From NCBI GenBank assembly GCA_018401235.1, contig JAGYLC010000004.1, positions 1 to 58,292 on the forward strand: DNA of 58,292 nt, written 5' to 3'. The position numbers and the translations under genes were made by a program. The notes under the pieces were generated by a model. That model had not been told where the DNA came from and did not search any database. It saw only the letters and a program-made list of their open reading frames with translations. Source of the DNA: Kiritimatiellia bacterium (lineage in GTDB: Bacteria; Verrucomicrobiota; Kiritimatiellia; SS1-B-03-39; UBA6053). Below, in pieces: positions 1 to 7,030 of this stretch. Within the stretch, counting starts at the first letter, position 1; every line of letters starts with the position of its first letter.

Positions 1-18
1 TTTTGGTGGGGCCTGAAC

Positions 19-69
19 GGAGGGATATGCCGCAAACCGGGGTCTTTCGGGGCTCGCGGCATTCCCTCC
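19..69. repeat. Imperfect inverted repeat at left edge
   Basis: GGAGGGATATGCCGC (19-33) pairs with GCGGCATTCCCTCC (56-69) with one bulged base. The 22-nt loop is rich in CCGGGG/CGGGG and could form a second stem. It lies just past the stop of the minus-strand operon, so it could act as a terminator-like structure, but there is no clear U tract. A dispersed intergenic repeat is equally possible. Confidence 0.5.
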
Positions 70-81
70 CCGGTCGACAAG

Positions 82-100
82 CCTTCGTGTTCCTTCGTGT
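82..100. repeat. Short direct repeat CCTTCGTGT x2
   Basis: CCTTCGTGT occurs at 82-90 and again at 92-100, separated by one base. Bases 1-153 hold this repeat and the hairpin at 19-69 but no convincing gene. The ORFs drawn through this stretch cross the repeats and have no recognisable protein features. Confidence 0.5.
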
Positions 101-153
101 CCTCCAGCGAGCTTGCGAGCGGGTGGTTCATTCGGGTACGGATGAAATCCGCG

Positions 154-1062
154 TTAGGGAGTGGTGGGTTGCAAGTGTCGGATTTCCCGGCGCAGAGAGG
201 ACTGGATTCCGCAGTGATAGCAATAGCGCATGAGCGAGCGGGTGCCGTGGAGCAGGAGTACAAACATTCCCAGTGGAAACAGAATGCAGTCAAACAGGTA
301 GCCCGCGATCAGTTGAATGGTCCAAAGAGCCATTTGCGAGCTGCGCTGTTTGAGTTGGGTGGCGATGAATTCGATGCGTTCAGGGATTTGCCTGACCCGG
401 ACCAGAAGGCTTTCGCTTGGATCTTCTCTTTCCGGAAACAAGCGGGCGCTGGTGTCGGCGAATCCCTGTTGGGCGGAGAGGATGGTGCCGCGGGTGATAT
501 GTTCCGAAAGGCGCGATGCAGACCAAATGGATACGGGCAACAGCAGGTAGACCACCAGCACCGCGAAGATGGACAGCATCGACGCGTCCCGCAGTACCTG
601 ATGGAATCCGGTGCAGGACTGCCGACATTCGCGCAGCCCCCACAGGATGCCCAGCAGAATCAGGCAGACTCCGAGCACATAGGCGTCGACCAGAGCGGCG
701 GCCTGTAGGAGATACTGCATGCAGAGCAGGGAAATGCAGCCGGCGAGAAGGGTCCGCCAGGCGATGTCCACATAGTCGTAGGCGGATTGGACGATATCGC
801 CCACTTGCAGATGCAGGGAGATTCCGGCGCTCACCCCGCCGGTGCTGCCCTCGATCACCGCCAGACCCGCTTTGAGACCGGACATCACCCCGAATCCGAC
901 CAGTGCCTTTTCGAAGGTGTCGTTGAGGTACTGTTCGTTCTGTTCACGCAGGGCGTTGGAGCCCAGACGTTGAATCAGCGGGTCCAGGTTTCCGCGAAAT
1001 GCCAAAATTCCAAGTGCTGTGCAGAGCAGAACCGGAATCAGAAATGAAAGACCTTTTTTCAT
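154..1062 (-). CDS. Unknown inner-membrane protein
   Basis: I do not recognise this protein of about 302 residues. It has a hydrophobic N-terminal segment that could be a signal anchor, two closely spaced hydrophobic stretches near residues 110-150, another near 170-190 and one near 265-285, so it should sit in the inner membrane. The track ORF begins at a GTG (1071); the ATG at 1062, followed by Lys-Lys and a hydrophobic run, is the better start. The gene begins about 20 bases after the anSME stop on the same strand, so it is probably the last gene of the operon AI-2E transporter, anSME, this protein. No catalytic motif was seen. Confidence 0.7.
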   Translation of the reverse strand: MKKGLSFLIPVLLCTALGILAFRGNLDPLIQRLGSNALREQNEQYLNDTFEKALVGFGVMSGLKAGLAVIEGSTGGVSAGISLHLQVGDIVQSAYDYVDIAWRTLLAGCISLLCMQYLLQAAALVDAYVLGVCLILLGILWGLRECRQSCTGFHQVLRDASMLSIFAVLVVYLLLPVSIWSASRLSEHITRGTILSAQQGFADTSARLFPEREDPSESLLVRVRQIPERIEFIATQLKQRSSQMALWTIQLIAGYLFDCILFPLGMFVLLLHGTRSLMRYCYHCGIQSSLRREIRHLQPTTP

Positions 1063-1083
1063 TAGGGTCACACCAGTCGGTTT

Positions 1084-2424
1084 TCACCCGCAACAGTGTT
1101 TGAACTTTTTGCCGCTGCCGCAGGGGCAGGGATCGTTGCGTCCGGGAGGGGTGACGGGGGCAAGGTCGGGCTGTTGGGCGACCGCGTTCATCACCTCGGA
1201 GGCGGGACGACGATCTCGTAGCAGTTGGCACATGATATCCATGGTGGGTTTCATGTGATTGAAGATCCGTTTGTAGGCGGGGCAGAGATAGTTCAGTCCC
1301 GGCATACCGTCGGGGGTTTTCATAAAGCGGTGTTTGGGGCATTCGCCGTGGCAGGCGAAGCGCACGGTGCATTCCCGGCAGTATTTGGGCAGATTGTCGG
1401 CCTTGTCCCTCCCGAATTTACGTTGTTTGGGGCTTTCCACCATGGAGCGGATGGACTGGTTCATGATGTTGCCCAGTTTGTATTTGGGATACACGTAATG
1501 ATCGCAGGAATACAGATCCCCGTTGTGCTCGAGGGCCATGGCGGTGCCGCAGGTGGGGCTGAACACGCAGAGGGCTCCGCTCATACCCATCCAGTTGCCG
1601 AGGGCGACATCGAAAAACTGCACGAAGGTTTTCCCCACATCCTTGCGCACCCACTCGTTGTAGATAGTGACCAGAAATTCGCCGAAATCCTCCGGGACCA
1701 GACTCCACTCCGTGACCATGCGGTTGCGCTCGATGCGACGGAGTTCGGGGGGGAGGCTGAGATCGAGACCCAGATTTTTGGCCACCGCATCCGCATCGCG
1801 CTCGACCAGGGGGATAAACTGAATGTATCCGGAGCCGATCTCCTTGAGGTATCGATAGACTTCGGCGGGTTTTTGGCTGTTTTTTCGGCTCACCACGGTG
1901 AGGGTATTAAACTCCACCTTGTGTTTTTTGAGGATGGCGAGGCCTTGAAGTACCCGTTCGCTGGAGGGCCGGTCCCGTTTGTCTACTCGATAGGCATCGT
2001 GCAGGTCGGGGGGGCCGTCGATGCTTAATCCGACCAGAAAATCGTATTTGGACAAGAATTCACCCCAGCGGTCATTCAGCAGGGTGCCGTTGGTTTGGAT
2101 GGCGTTGGTGATTTTTTTGCCGTTGGCGTGTTTAACCTGCAAATCGACGATTTTTTGGAAATAGTCCACCCCCAGCATGGTGGGTTCGCCGCCCTGCCAG
2201 GCAAAGGAGATTTCGGGGACCTCCTGTTGCTCGATATATTGCCGGATATAGGTTTCCAACACGTCGTCGGGCATTCGGAACTGTTCGGTTTCCCCGAACA
2301 GTTTTTCTTTTTCGAGATAAAAGCAGTAGGTGCAGTTCAGATTGCAGATGGGGCCGACCGGTTTGGTCATCACATGGAAGGCCGGGATGTCGGATTGGGT
2401 TAGAGAAGGAGTGGGACTTGTCAT
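1084..2424 (-). CDS. Anaerobic sulfatase-maturating enzyme (radical SAM/SPASM) with SEC-C tail
   Basis: A 446-residue radical SAM protein. The CNLNCTYCFY motif (Cys27, Cys31, Cys34) binds the SAM [4Fe-4S] cluster. A Cys-rich C-terminal half (CGTAMALEHNGDLYSCDHY, then CRECTVRFACHGECP) is the SPASM-type region carrying auxiliary clusters. Members of this family oxidise the active-site Cys or Ser of sulfatases to formylglycine without oxygen. The last 20 residues form a SEC-C zinc motif (DPCPCGSGKKFKHCC), which is an appendage on the core enzyme. The gene overlaps the upstream transporter gene by 4 bases (ATGA). No intact sulfatase gene is in the window, only a possible fragment near 23.0 kb. 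Assignment to anSME rather than another SPASM maturase rests on overall resemblance. Confidence 0.88.
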   Translation of the reverse strand: MTSPTPSLTQSDIPAFHVMTKPVGPICNLNCTYCFYLEKEKLFGETEQFRMPDDVLETYIRQYIEQQEVPEISFAWQGGEPTMLGVDYFQKIVDLQVKHANGKKITNAIQTNGTLLNDRWGEFLSKYDFLVGLSIDGPPDLHDAYRVDKRDRPSSERVLQGLAILKKHKVEFNTLTVVSRKNSQKPAEVYRYLKEIGSGYIQFIPLVERDADAVAKNLGLDLSLPPELRRIERNRMVTEWSLVPEDFGEFLVTIYNEWVRKDVGKTFVQFFDVALGNWMGMSGALCVFSPTCGTAMALEHNGDLYSCDHYVYPKYKLGNIMNQSIRSMVESPKQRKFGRDKADNLPKYCRECTVRFACHGECPKHRFMKTPDGMPGLNYLCPAYKRIFNHMKPTMDIMCQLLRDRRPASEVMNAVAQQPDLAPVTPPGRNDPCPCGSGKKFKHCCG

Positions 2425-3497
2425 TTAAAATTTCCTCTGTCATCCAGATGAATGATACTTTCGATTACCGCCTGTTCCCCGGGATCCGAGCCAAGCAGAA
2501 CCGCGATCCATTGGGTTTCGGGTTTCGATTCCATGGCGATTTTGATTACCATGGTGAGGGGCACCGAGAGCAGCATACCCACTGCGCCGAAGACCCAGCC
2601 CCAGAAAATCAGGGACATCCACACCACCAGGGTGCTCAGCCCCAGGCCTTTGCCCATGACTCGGGGTTCAATCAGATTGCCGAAAACGATGTTGATGGTC
2701 AGATAGCTGGCCAGGCAGACCAGGGCCTTGGAAGTTCCGAACTCTACCAGCGCAAGCATCACCGGCGGGGCGGCGGCAAGAATGGAGCCGATATTGGGGA
2801 CATAATTGAACAGAAAAGCCAGGAGGCCCCACAACAGGGCGTAATTCAACCCAATTAATCTACATAACACGTAAGCCAACACCCCGGTGGCCAGGCTGAC
2901 CCAGCTTTTGATGGCCAGGTAGCGGTTCAGAGATTCGGTGAAGCGGTTCAAGGCGGGGATACTGGGGTGATCCGGGCCCAGCGCCATTTTCAGTTTGTTG
3001 GGGAAGCCCGCTAATTCCAGAAGTAGGAATACGACGGTTAACATGATTAAAAATGTATTTTTCAGCATTCCGGTAAAAAATTGCCGCAGGGTATCCACCA
3101 CCAAAGTCATGGCCCTGCCGGGATTGATCATGGAATTAAATGCATCGGAATTCACATCGATTCCCTTGGCCTCCAGCCACTGGATCCATTCGATGCTGAT
3201 CATCCGTAGACGGCGTTGATACAAGTCAGATTCGCTGACAAATTGGTTAATGGACACCCCGGCAATTTGCACCAGCACCCACAGAATGCCCATCACCGAC
3301 ATGATGATGATCAAAATCGAAAAAGCGGGTCTGATTCCCTTCTTTTTCAACCAGACCATGGCCGGCGAGGAGATAATGGCGATGAAACAGGCCAGCAAAA
3401 ACGGGATAATGATGTTGCTGGCCGCCCGTAGTCCGGCGATAAAAATAACAAATGCGGCGATACTGAACAGGCCGCGTGACAAACCTGATGAATTCAT
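2421..3497 (-). CDS. AI-2E family transporter (PerM/YdiK-like)
   Basis: A polytopic membrane protein of the AI-2E/UPF0118 family, about 358 residues from the ATG at 3497. The track extends it to a TTG at 3584, giving 29 extra residues; the ATG start matches the usual family length and places the first membrane span at the N-terminus. Typical features are paired N-terminal spans, a long extracytoplasmic segment, and C-terminal spans containing LLWGLLAFLFNYVPNIGS, the conserved family signature. Members have been linked to signal or small-molecule efflux and Na+/H+ exchange; the substrate here is unknown. It is the first gene of the operon with anSME. It is divergent from lptC, so promoters for both lie within about 3498-3612. 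Confidence 0.85.
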   Translation of the reverse strand: MNSSGLSRGLFSIAAFVIFIAGLRAASNIIIPFLLACFIAIISSPAMVWLKKKGIRPAFSILIIIMSVMGILWVLVQIAGVSINQFVSESDLYQRRLRMISIEWIQWLEAKGIDVNSDAFNSMINPGRAMTLVVDTLRQFFTGMLKNTFLIMLTVVFLLLELAGFPNKLKMALGPDHPSIPALNRFTESLNRYLAIKSWVSLATGVLAYVLCRLIGLNYALLWGLLAFLFNYVPNIGSILAAAPPVMLALVEFGTSKALVCLASYLTINIVFGNLIEPRVMGKGLGLSTLVVWMSLIFWGWVFGAVGMLLSVPLTMVIKIAMESKPETQWIAVLLGSDPGEQAVIESIIHLDDRGNFK

Positions 3498-3612
3498 GAA
3501 AAAGGTAAACCAGAAAATTAGCCGGAGTGCGAGAAGGATTCGATGAAAAAATGGGGGGTGTCCGGATGGATTTCGCTTGGACAAACCGGGATTGTAATGC
3601 TAAACTACCTTC

Positions 3613-4137
3613 ATGGTTCTATTGCATTGCTTTGGTCGAATGATTTTAGTTGGGTTCCGGGTTTCACTCCGAGTTTCACTCCGAGTTTCACTTTTGGGGG
3701 GAATGATCGCGGGGGTGGTGGCTATGGGACAGACCGATGTGGGGGGGTTCCGGGTGCCGGAGGTAAATGACCAGGGAGTGCTTACCTCCCTGATGATTGG
3801 TGAAAGCGCCCGGATGTATCCGGATAAACCGATGGAGATCACGAATTTGACCATCCGGTTTTTCGAGGAGGACGGGAAAACAGTAAAAGTGGAGATTACT
3901 TCCCCGGGTTGCGCGTATGACAGCCGCCGGAGCGTGGCGACATCGGACAAGTCTGTGTTGATCGTGGGGCATACCTTCACAATCGAGGGAGTTGGGTATG
4001 TCTACGATTCCAACGAAAGCCAGATGGAATTGATGTCGGATGTGAAAGTAACCTTTTCGAATTTGAACTTTAAACCAGATCCAGTGTCTAATCTCGAAAC
4101 GGAATCGAATGAACGGATCGAAACGGAACATCCATGA
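3613..4137 (+). CDS. lptC: LptC-like LPS export membrane protein
   Basis: About 174 residues with an N-terminal hydrophobic segment (roughly residues 10-38) followed by a beta-rich periplasmic domain. Position directly before lptA and lptB, with a 4-base overlap into lptA, fits LptC, which anchors in the inner membrane and passes LPS from the LptBFG extractor to LptA. Sequence identity within LptC is always low, so the call leans on size, topology and context. Downstream methionines at residues 10, 31 and 38 are possible alternative starts. The anchor is encoded across a 12-bp tandem repeat (RVSLRVSLRVSLL). lptF and lptG are not in the window. Confidence 0.6.
   Translation: MVLLHCFGRMILVGFRVSLRVSLRVSLLGGMIAGVVAMGQTDVGGFRVPEVNDQGVLTSLMIGESARMYPDKPMEITNLTIRFFEEDGKTVKVEITSPGCAYDSRRSVATSDKSVLIVGHTFTIEGVGYVYDSNESQMELMSDVKVTFSNLNFKPDPVSNLETESNERIETEHP
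3661..3692. repeat. 12-bp in-frame tandem repeat in lptC anchor
   Basis: GTTTCACTCCGA occurs at 3661-3672 and 3673-3684, followed by a partial copy at 3685-3692. The unit length is a multiple of three, so copy-number change would add or remove Arg-Val-Ser-Leu without breaking frame. Confidence 0.85.
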
Positions 4138-4604
4138 ACAAACGACTACTCCTCGCACGTGTGCGCACCCTCATCCTGATTCTGGTCTGTTTTCCCGCTT
4201 TCGCGGAGGAGCAACAAGAGGAGCGGATCACGGAAATCACCAGTGAAAAACTGTTTTTTGATTACGAGGGTAAAATCGCCATTTTTACCGGAAATGTGGT
4301 GCTGACCGATCCGGATCTGCAACTGACCTGTGAAAAATTGACGGTGTACATGACCGCAGAGGACGACATCGAGAAGTTGGACGCGGAGGGGAGTGTGGAA
4401 ATCAAAATGGAGGGCATGCACAGTAAATCCGGCAAAGCGGTCTACACCCTGGCCGACGGCAAGGTGGTACTCACGGAACAACCACAGGTTTCCCGGGACG
4501 GGTCGATTTTACAGGCGGAGAGAATACTGTACTGGCGCCTAGAAAACAAACTGGAAGCGTATCCCCGCGCCCGGGTGATTATGTTTCAGGAAGCGAATAA
4601 ATGA
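4134..4604 (+). CDS. lptA: LptA/OstA-like periplasmic LPS bridge protein
   Basis: A 156-residue protein with a clear signal peptide (positive start, hydrophobic LILILVCFPAFA, cleavage near residue 24) and one OstA/LptA domain: SEKLFFDYEGKIAIFTGNV, a central repeat pattern of short beta strands, and a C-terminal strand ending in RARVIMF. LptA oligomerises to form the periplasmic bridge carrying LPS from LptC to the LptD/E translocon. Four-base overlaps with lptC upstream and lptB downstream indicate translational coupling. Length is slightly shorter than the E. coli protein (185 residues). Confidence 0.85.
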   Translation: MNKRLLLARVRTLILILVCFPAFAEEQQEERITEITSEKLFFDYEGKIAIFTGNVVLTDPDLQLTCEKLTVYMTAEDDIEKLDAEGSVEIKMEGMHSKSGKAVYTLADGKVVLTEQPQVSRDGSILQAERILYWRLENKLEAYPRARVIMFQEANK

Positions 4605-5386
4605 GCGAAGTGCTCCTGAAAGCGGAATCCGTTGATTCCCCCGCTACCGTACATTCTACCGTGCACCCGGTGATTCGCACGGAGGGTCTGGTGAAAATCT
4701 ACGGTGGCAAGCGGGTAGTCAACGAGGTGGAGATTCGGGTAAACCGTCATGAAATCGTGGGGTTGCTGGGGGCAAATGGTGCTGGAAAGACCACTTCTTT
4801 TTACATGATTACGGGCTTGATTCAGCCGAATGAAGGAAAAGTATTTTTCGATGATACGGAGATTACCCGTATGCCGATGTACGAGCGGGCGCGATTGGGA
4901 ATGGGGTATCTGGCCCAGGAGCCCTCGATTTTCCGTCGCCTAACTGTCGAGGATAATATCAAAGCCATTCTGGAGACCTTGCCTCTGAGCAAGGCCGCCC
5001 AGCGGGAGCGCTTGGCCAAGTTGATGGACGATTTGAAAATCACCCATTTGTCAGGCCAGAAAGCGTTTACCTTGAGCGGAGGGGAACGAAGACGTCTGGA
5101 GATCGCCCGGGCCTTAGTCACCGAACCGGCGGTGTTGCTCTTGGATGAACCTTTTAGCGGTGTGGACCCCAAATCGGTACACGATGTGCAGGAAATTATT
5201 TTGGAACTTAAAGAACGGGGGTTGGGGGTTCTGATCACGGATCATAACGTGCGGGAAACCCTGACGGTGACCGACCGTTCGTATATCATTTTTGAAGGGA
5301 AAGTGCTGCGGGAAGGTACCCGGGACTTTCTGATCAACGACCCTGTGAGCCGGGAGCTCTATCTTGGAGACCGGTTCTCTATGTAA
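4601..5386 (+). CDS. lptB: LPS export ABC transporter ATPase LptB
   Basis: An ABC ATPase of 261 residues with Walker A GANGAGKTT (about residues 57-65), signature LSGGERRRLEIARAL, Walker B VLLLDEPFSGVDP and an H-loop in ITDHNVRETL. The ERRRLEIAR signature and DHNVRETL are typical of LptB, which powers LPS extraction with LptFG. It carries about 25 residues N-terminal to the usual LptB start, rich in Ser/Thr/Val; a later start is possible but no good internal Met was seen before the conserved core. It overlaps lptA by 4 bases. rpoN, which commonly follows lptB in proteobacteria, is absent; hpf follows after 30 bases. Confidence 0.93.
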   Translation: MSEVLLKAESVDSPATVHSTVHPVIRTEGLVKIYGGKRVVNEVEIRVNRHEIVGLLGANGAGKTTSFYMITGLIQPNEGKVFFDDTEITRMPMYERARLGMGYLAQEPSIFRRLTVEDNIKAILETLPLSKAAQRERLAKLMDDLKITHLSGQKAFTLSGGERRRLEIARALVTEPAVLLLDEPFSGVDPKSVHDVQEIILELKERGLGVLITDHNVRETLTVTDRSYIIFEGKVLREGTRDFLINDPVSRELYLGDRFSM

Positions 5387-5416
5387 CCAAACAACCCCAA
5401 AACCTGGAGGATAAAT

Positions 5417-5752
5417 ATGAATATCACTGTAACCTGCCGACATATGGAAACGACCAATGCCCTGCGAGATCACGCGACCAGCCGAGCGGAAGAATCGCTT
5501 TCGGAATTCCCCCGGGTGGAGGACGTGCACGTGATTCTGGATGTGCAGCGGAAAATCAACCACGTAGCGGAAATCGTGGTGAAAGCCAAAAACCATGTGC
5601 ACGCGGAAGCTACGGAAATCACCTCGGATATGTATGCCAGCATTGATGCGGCCATGGACAAAGTTCATCGTCAACTTCGCAAACAACGCGATAAAATTCA
5701 GGACCATAAGCACACCGTAGGACTGGGCGAAGCGGAAGCGGGCCTCGCGTAA
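5417..5752 (+). CDS. hpf: Ribosome hibernation promoting factor, short form
   Basis: A 111-residue HPF/RaiA (S30AE) domain: starts MNITVTCRHMETTNALRDH, has the central VHVILDVQRK..AEIVV strands and the second helix DMYASIDAAMDKVHRQLRKQRDKI. These proteins bind the decoding region of the 30S subunit and inactivate ribosomes in stationary phase. It lacks the C-terminal dimerisation domain of long HPF, so it is a short-type factor. A good ribosome binding site (CTGGAGG) sits 7 bases before the ATG. It lies between lptB and hprK, as in the rpoN operon of proteobacteria. Confidence 0.92.
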   Translation: MNITVTCRHMETTNALRDHATSRAEESLSEFPRVEDVHVILDVQRKINHVAEIVVKAKNHVHAEATEITSDMYASIDAAMDKVHRQLRKQRDKIQDHKHTVGLGEAEAGLA

Positions 5753-5773
5753 TTCTCTTCCCGAGGGTTTCTC

Positions 5774-6748
5774 ATGATTACCAGTTCCAAAACCGTCACG
5801 GTCGGGAATTTCCTTGAATATGCCCGAACACTGATGCCGTTGACCTTGTTGACGGGTGAGGAATACCTTGGAAACGAAATTCTGGAGGAGGCGATAAATC
5901 GGCCGGGCCTGGCCCTGGCCGATTTTTTTCAATATTTCGCCAATAAACGAATACAGGTGTTCGGATTGGCGGAAATGACCTATTTAAAATCCCTGGACCG
6001 GTCGGTGCGCGATTCGCGGCTGGAAAATCTGTTTCAGCAGGATATCCCCTGTGTGGTGTTAACCCGCAACCGGACCGCACTGCCGGAAATCGAGCGGATG
6101 TCACGGAAGTACAAGGTTCCTGTCCTGCGTTCGCCTTTGATTACGGGACGTTTTATCAATATTGCCACTCTGGCCATGGAGCAAATGGTGGCTCCGGTGG
6201 AACATTTTTCGGGAACCATGATGGATGTGATGGGGGTGGGGGTGCTGATCGAGGGGGCTCCTGGAATCGGCAAAAGTGAAGCCGCATTGGGGCTGATTGA
6301 AAAAGGATTCAGTTTGGTGGCGGACGATATTACCCTGATTCATCGGGACGCGCATGCCCAGTTGATGTGTACCTCCAGCGAACTGACCCGGTATCATATG
6401 GAAATTCGGGGTTTGGGGATTATTCATGTACCCAGCATTTTTGGCATGGCCTCGGTCAGTCTGGAAAAACGGTTGGATATGATTGTATCCCTTTATCCTC
6501 CAGACCCTTCCAAGGAAGGAGATCGATCGGGATTAAGCAAAAATACCCGGAAAATACTTGACGTGGAAGTGCCACTGGTAGAATTGCCTGTAGCTCCCGG
6601 CCGTGATATGGCCGGAGTGATCGAAGTGGCAGCCATGAATCAAAAATTGTCCTATTTGGGGCATGAGGCGGCCAAAGAATTCGATGAGCATTTAATTCGC
6701 ACCTTGCAGAAGAAGCGTTTACTGAATGCGGTACATCTAAAATCCTAA
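5774..6748 (+). CDS. hprK: HPr kinase/phosphorylase
   Basis: A 324-residue bifunctional enzyme that phosphorylates HPr on its regulatory serine and reverses the reaction. The N-terminal domain (about 1-130) is followed by the kinase domain with Walker A GAPGIGKSEAALGL (about residues 161-174), the ADDITLIHR region and the family signature GRDMAGVIEVAAMNQKL near residues 276-292. It lies 6 bases before ptsH, which encodes its substrate. With EI at 21.3 kb, the window contains a complete regulatory phosphorelay core but no sugar-specific EII, pointing to control of carbon metabolism rather than sugar import. Confidence 0.95.
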   Translation: MITSSKTVTVGNFLEYARTLMPLTLLTGEEYLGNEILEEAINRPGLALADFFQYFANKRIQVFGLAEMTYLKSLDRSVRDSRLENLFQQDIPCVVLTRNRTALPEIERMSRKYKVPVLRSPLITGRFINIATLAMEQMVAPVEHFSGTMMDVMGVGVLIEGAPGIGKSEAALGLIEKGFSLVADDITLIHRDAHAQLMCTSSELTRYHMEIRGLGIIHVPSIFGMASVSLEKRLDMIVSLYPPDPSKEGDRSGLSKNTRKILDVEVPLVELPVAPGRDMAGVIEVAAMNQKLSYLGHEAAKEFDEHLIRTLQKKRLLNAVHLKS

Positions 6749-6754
6749 TCACCC

Positions 6755-7030
6755 ATGTCTACCGACACTCACAGTAAAGAATTTACCATCAACAACGAAT
6801 TCGGACTTCATGCCCGTCCGGCCGCGCTGTTTGTGAAATGCGCCAGTGAATTCGATGCGGAGGTCATGGTCGCAAAAGACGGATTGTCGGTTTCCGGGAA
6901 AAGCATCATGGGTCTGCTCACGCTGGAGGGACATCATGGCTCCACTCTGAAGATTGAAGCCTCCGGCGCACAAGCCGAGGAAGCCATCAAGGCGTTAACG
7001 GAATTGATCGAATCCAATTTCGGGGAATGA
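6755..7030 (+). CDS. ptsH: HPr phosphocarrier protein
   Basis: A 91-residue HPr. The catalytic His lies in NEFGLHARPAALFVK (His19) and takes phosphate from EI; the regulatory Ser lies in VSGKSIMGLLTLE (Ser50) and is the target of HprK. Both are in good family context. The N-terminus is about four residues longer than E. coli HPr. It follows hprK directly and overlaps the DinG-type helicase gene by 4 bases. Confidence 0.95.
   Translation: MSTDTHSKEFTINNEFGLHARPAALFVKCASEFDAEVMVAKDGLSVSGKSIMGLLTLEGHHGSTLKIEASGAQAEEAIKALTELIESNFGE

Noticed and set aside
1225-2028. 267-codon plus-strand ORF opposite anSME
   Set aside because: Antisense shadow; the minus strand encodes an unmistakable radical SAM enzyme.
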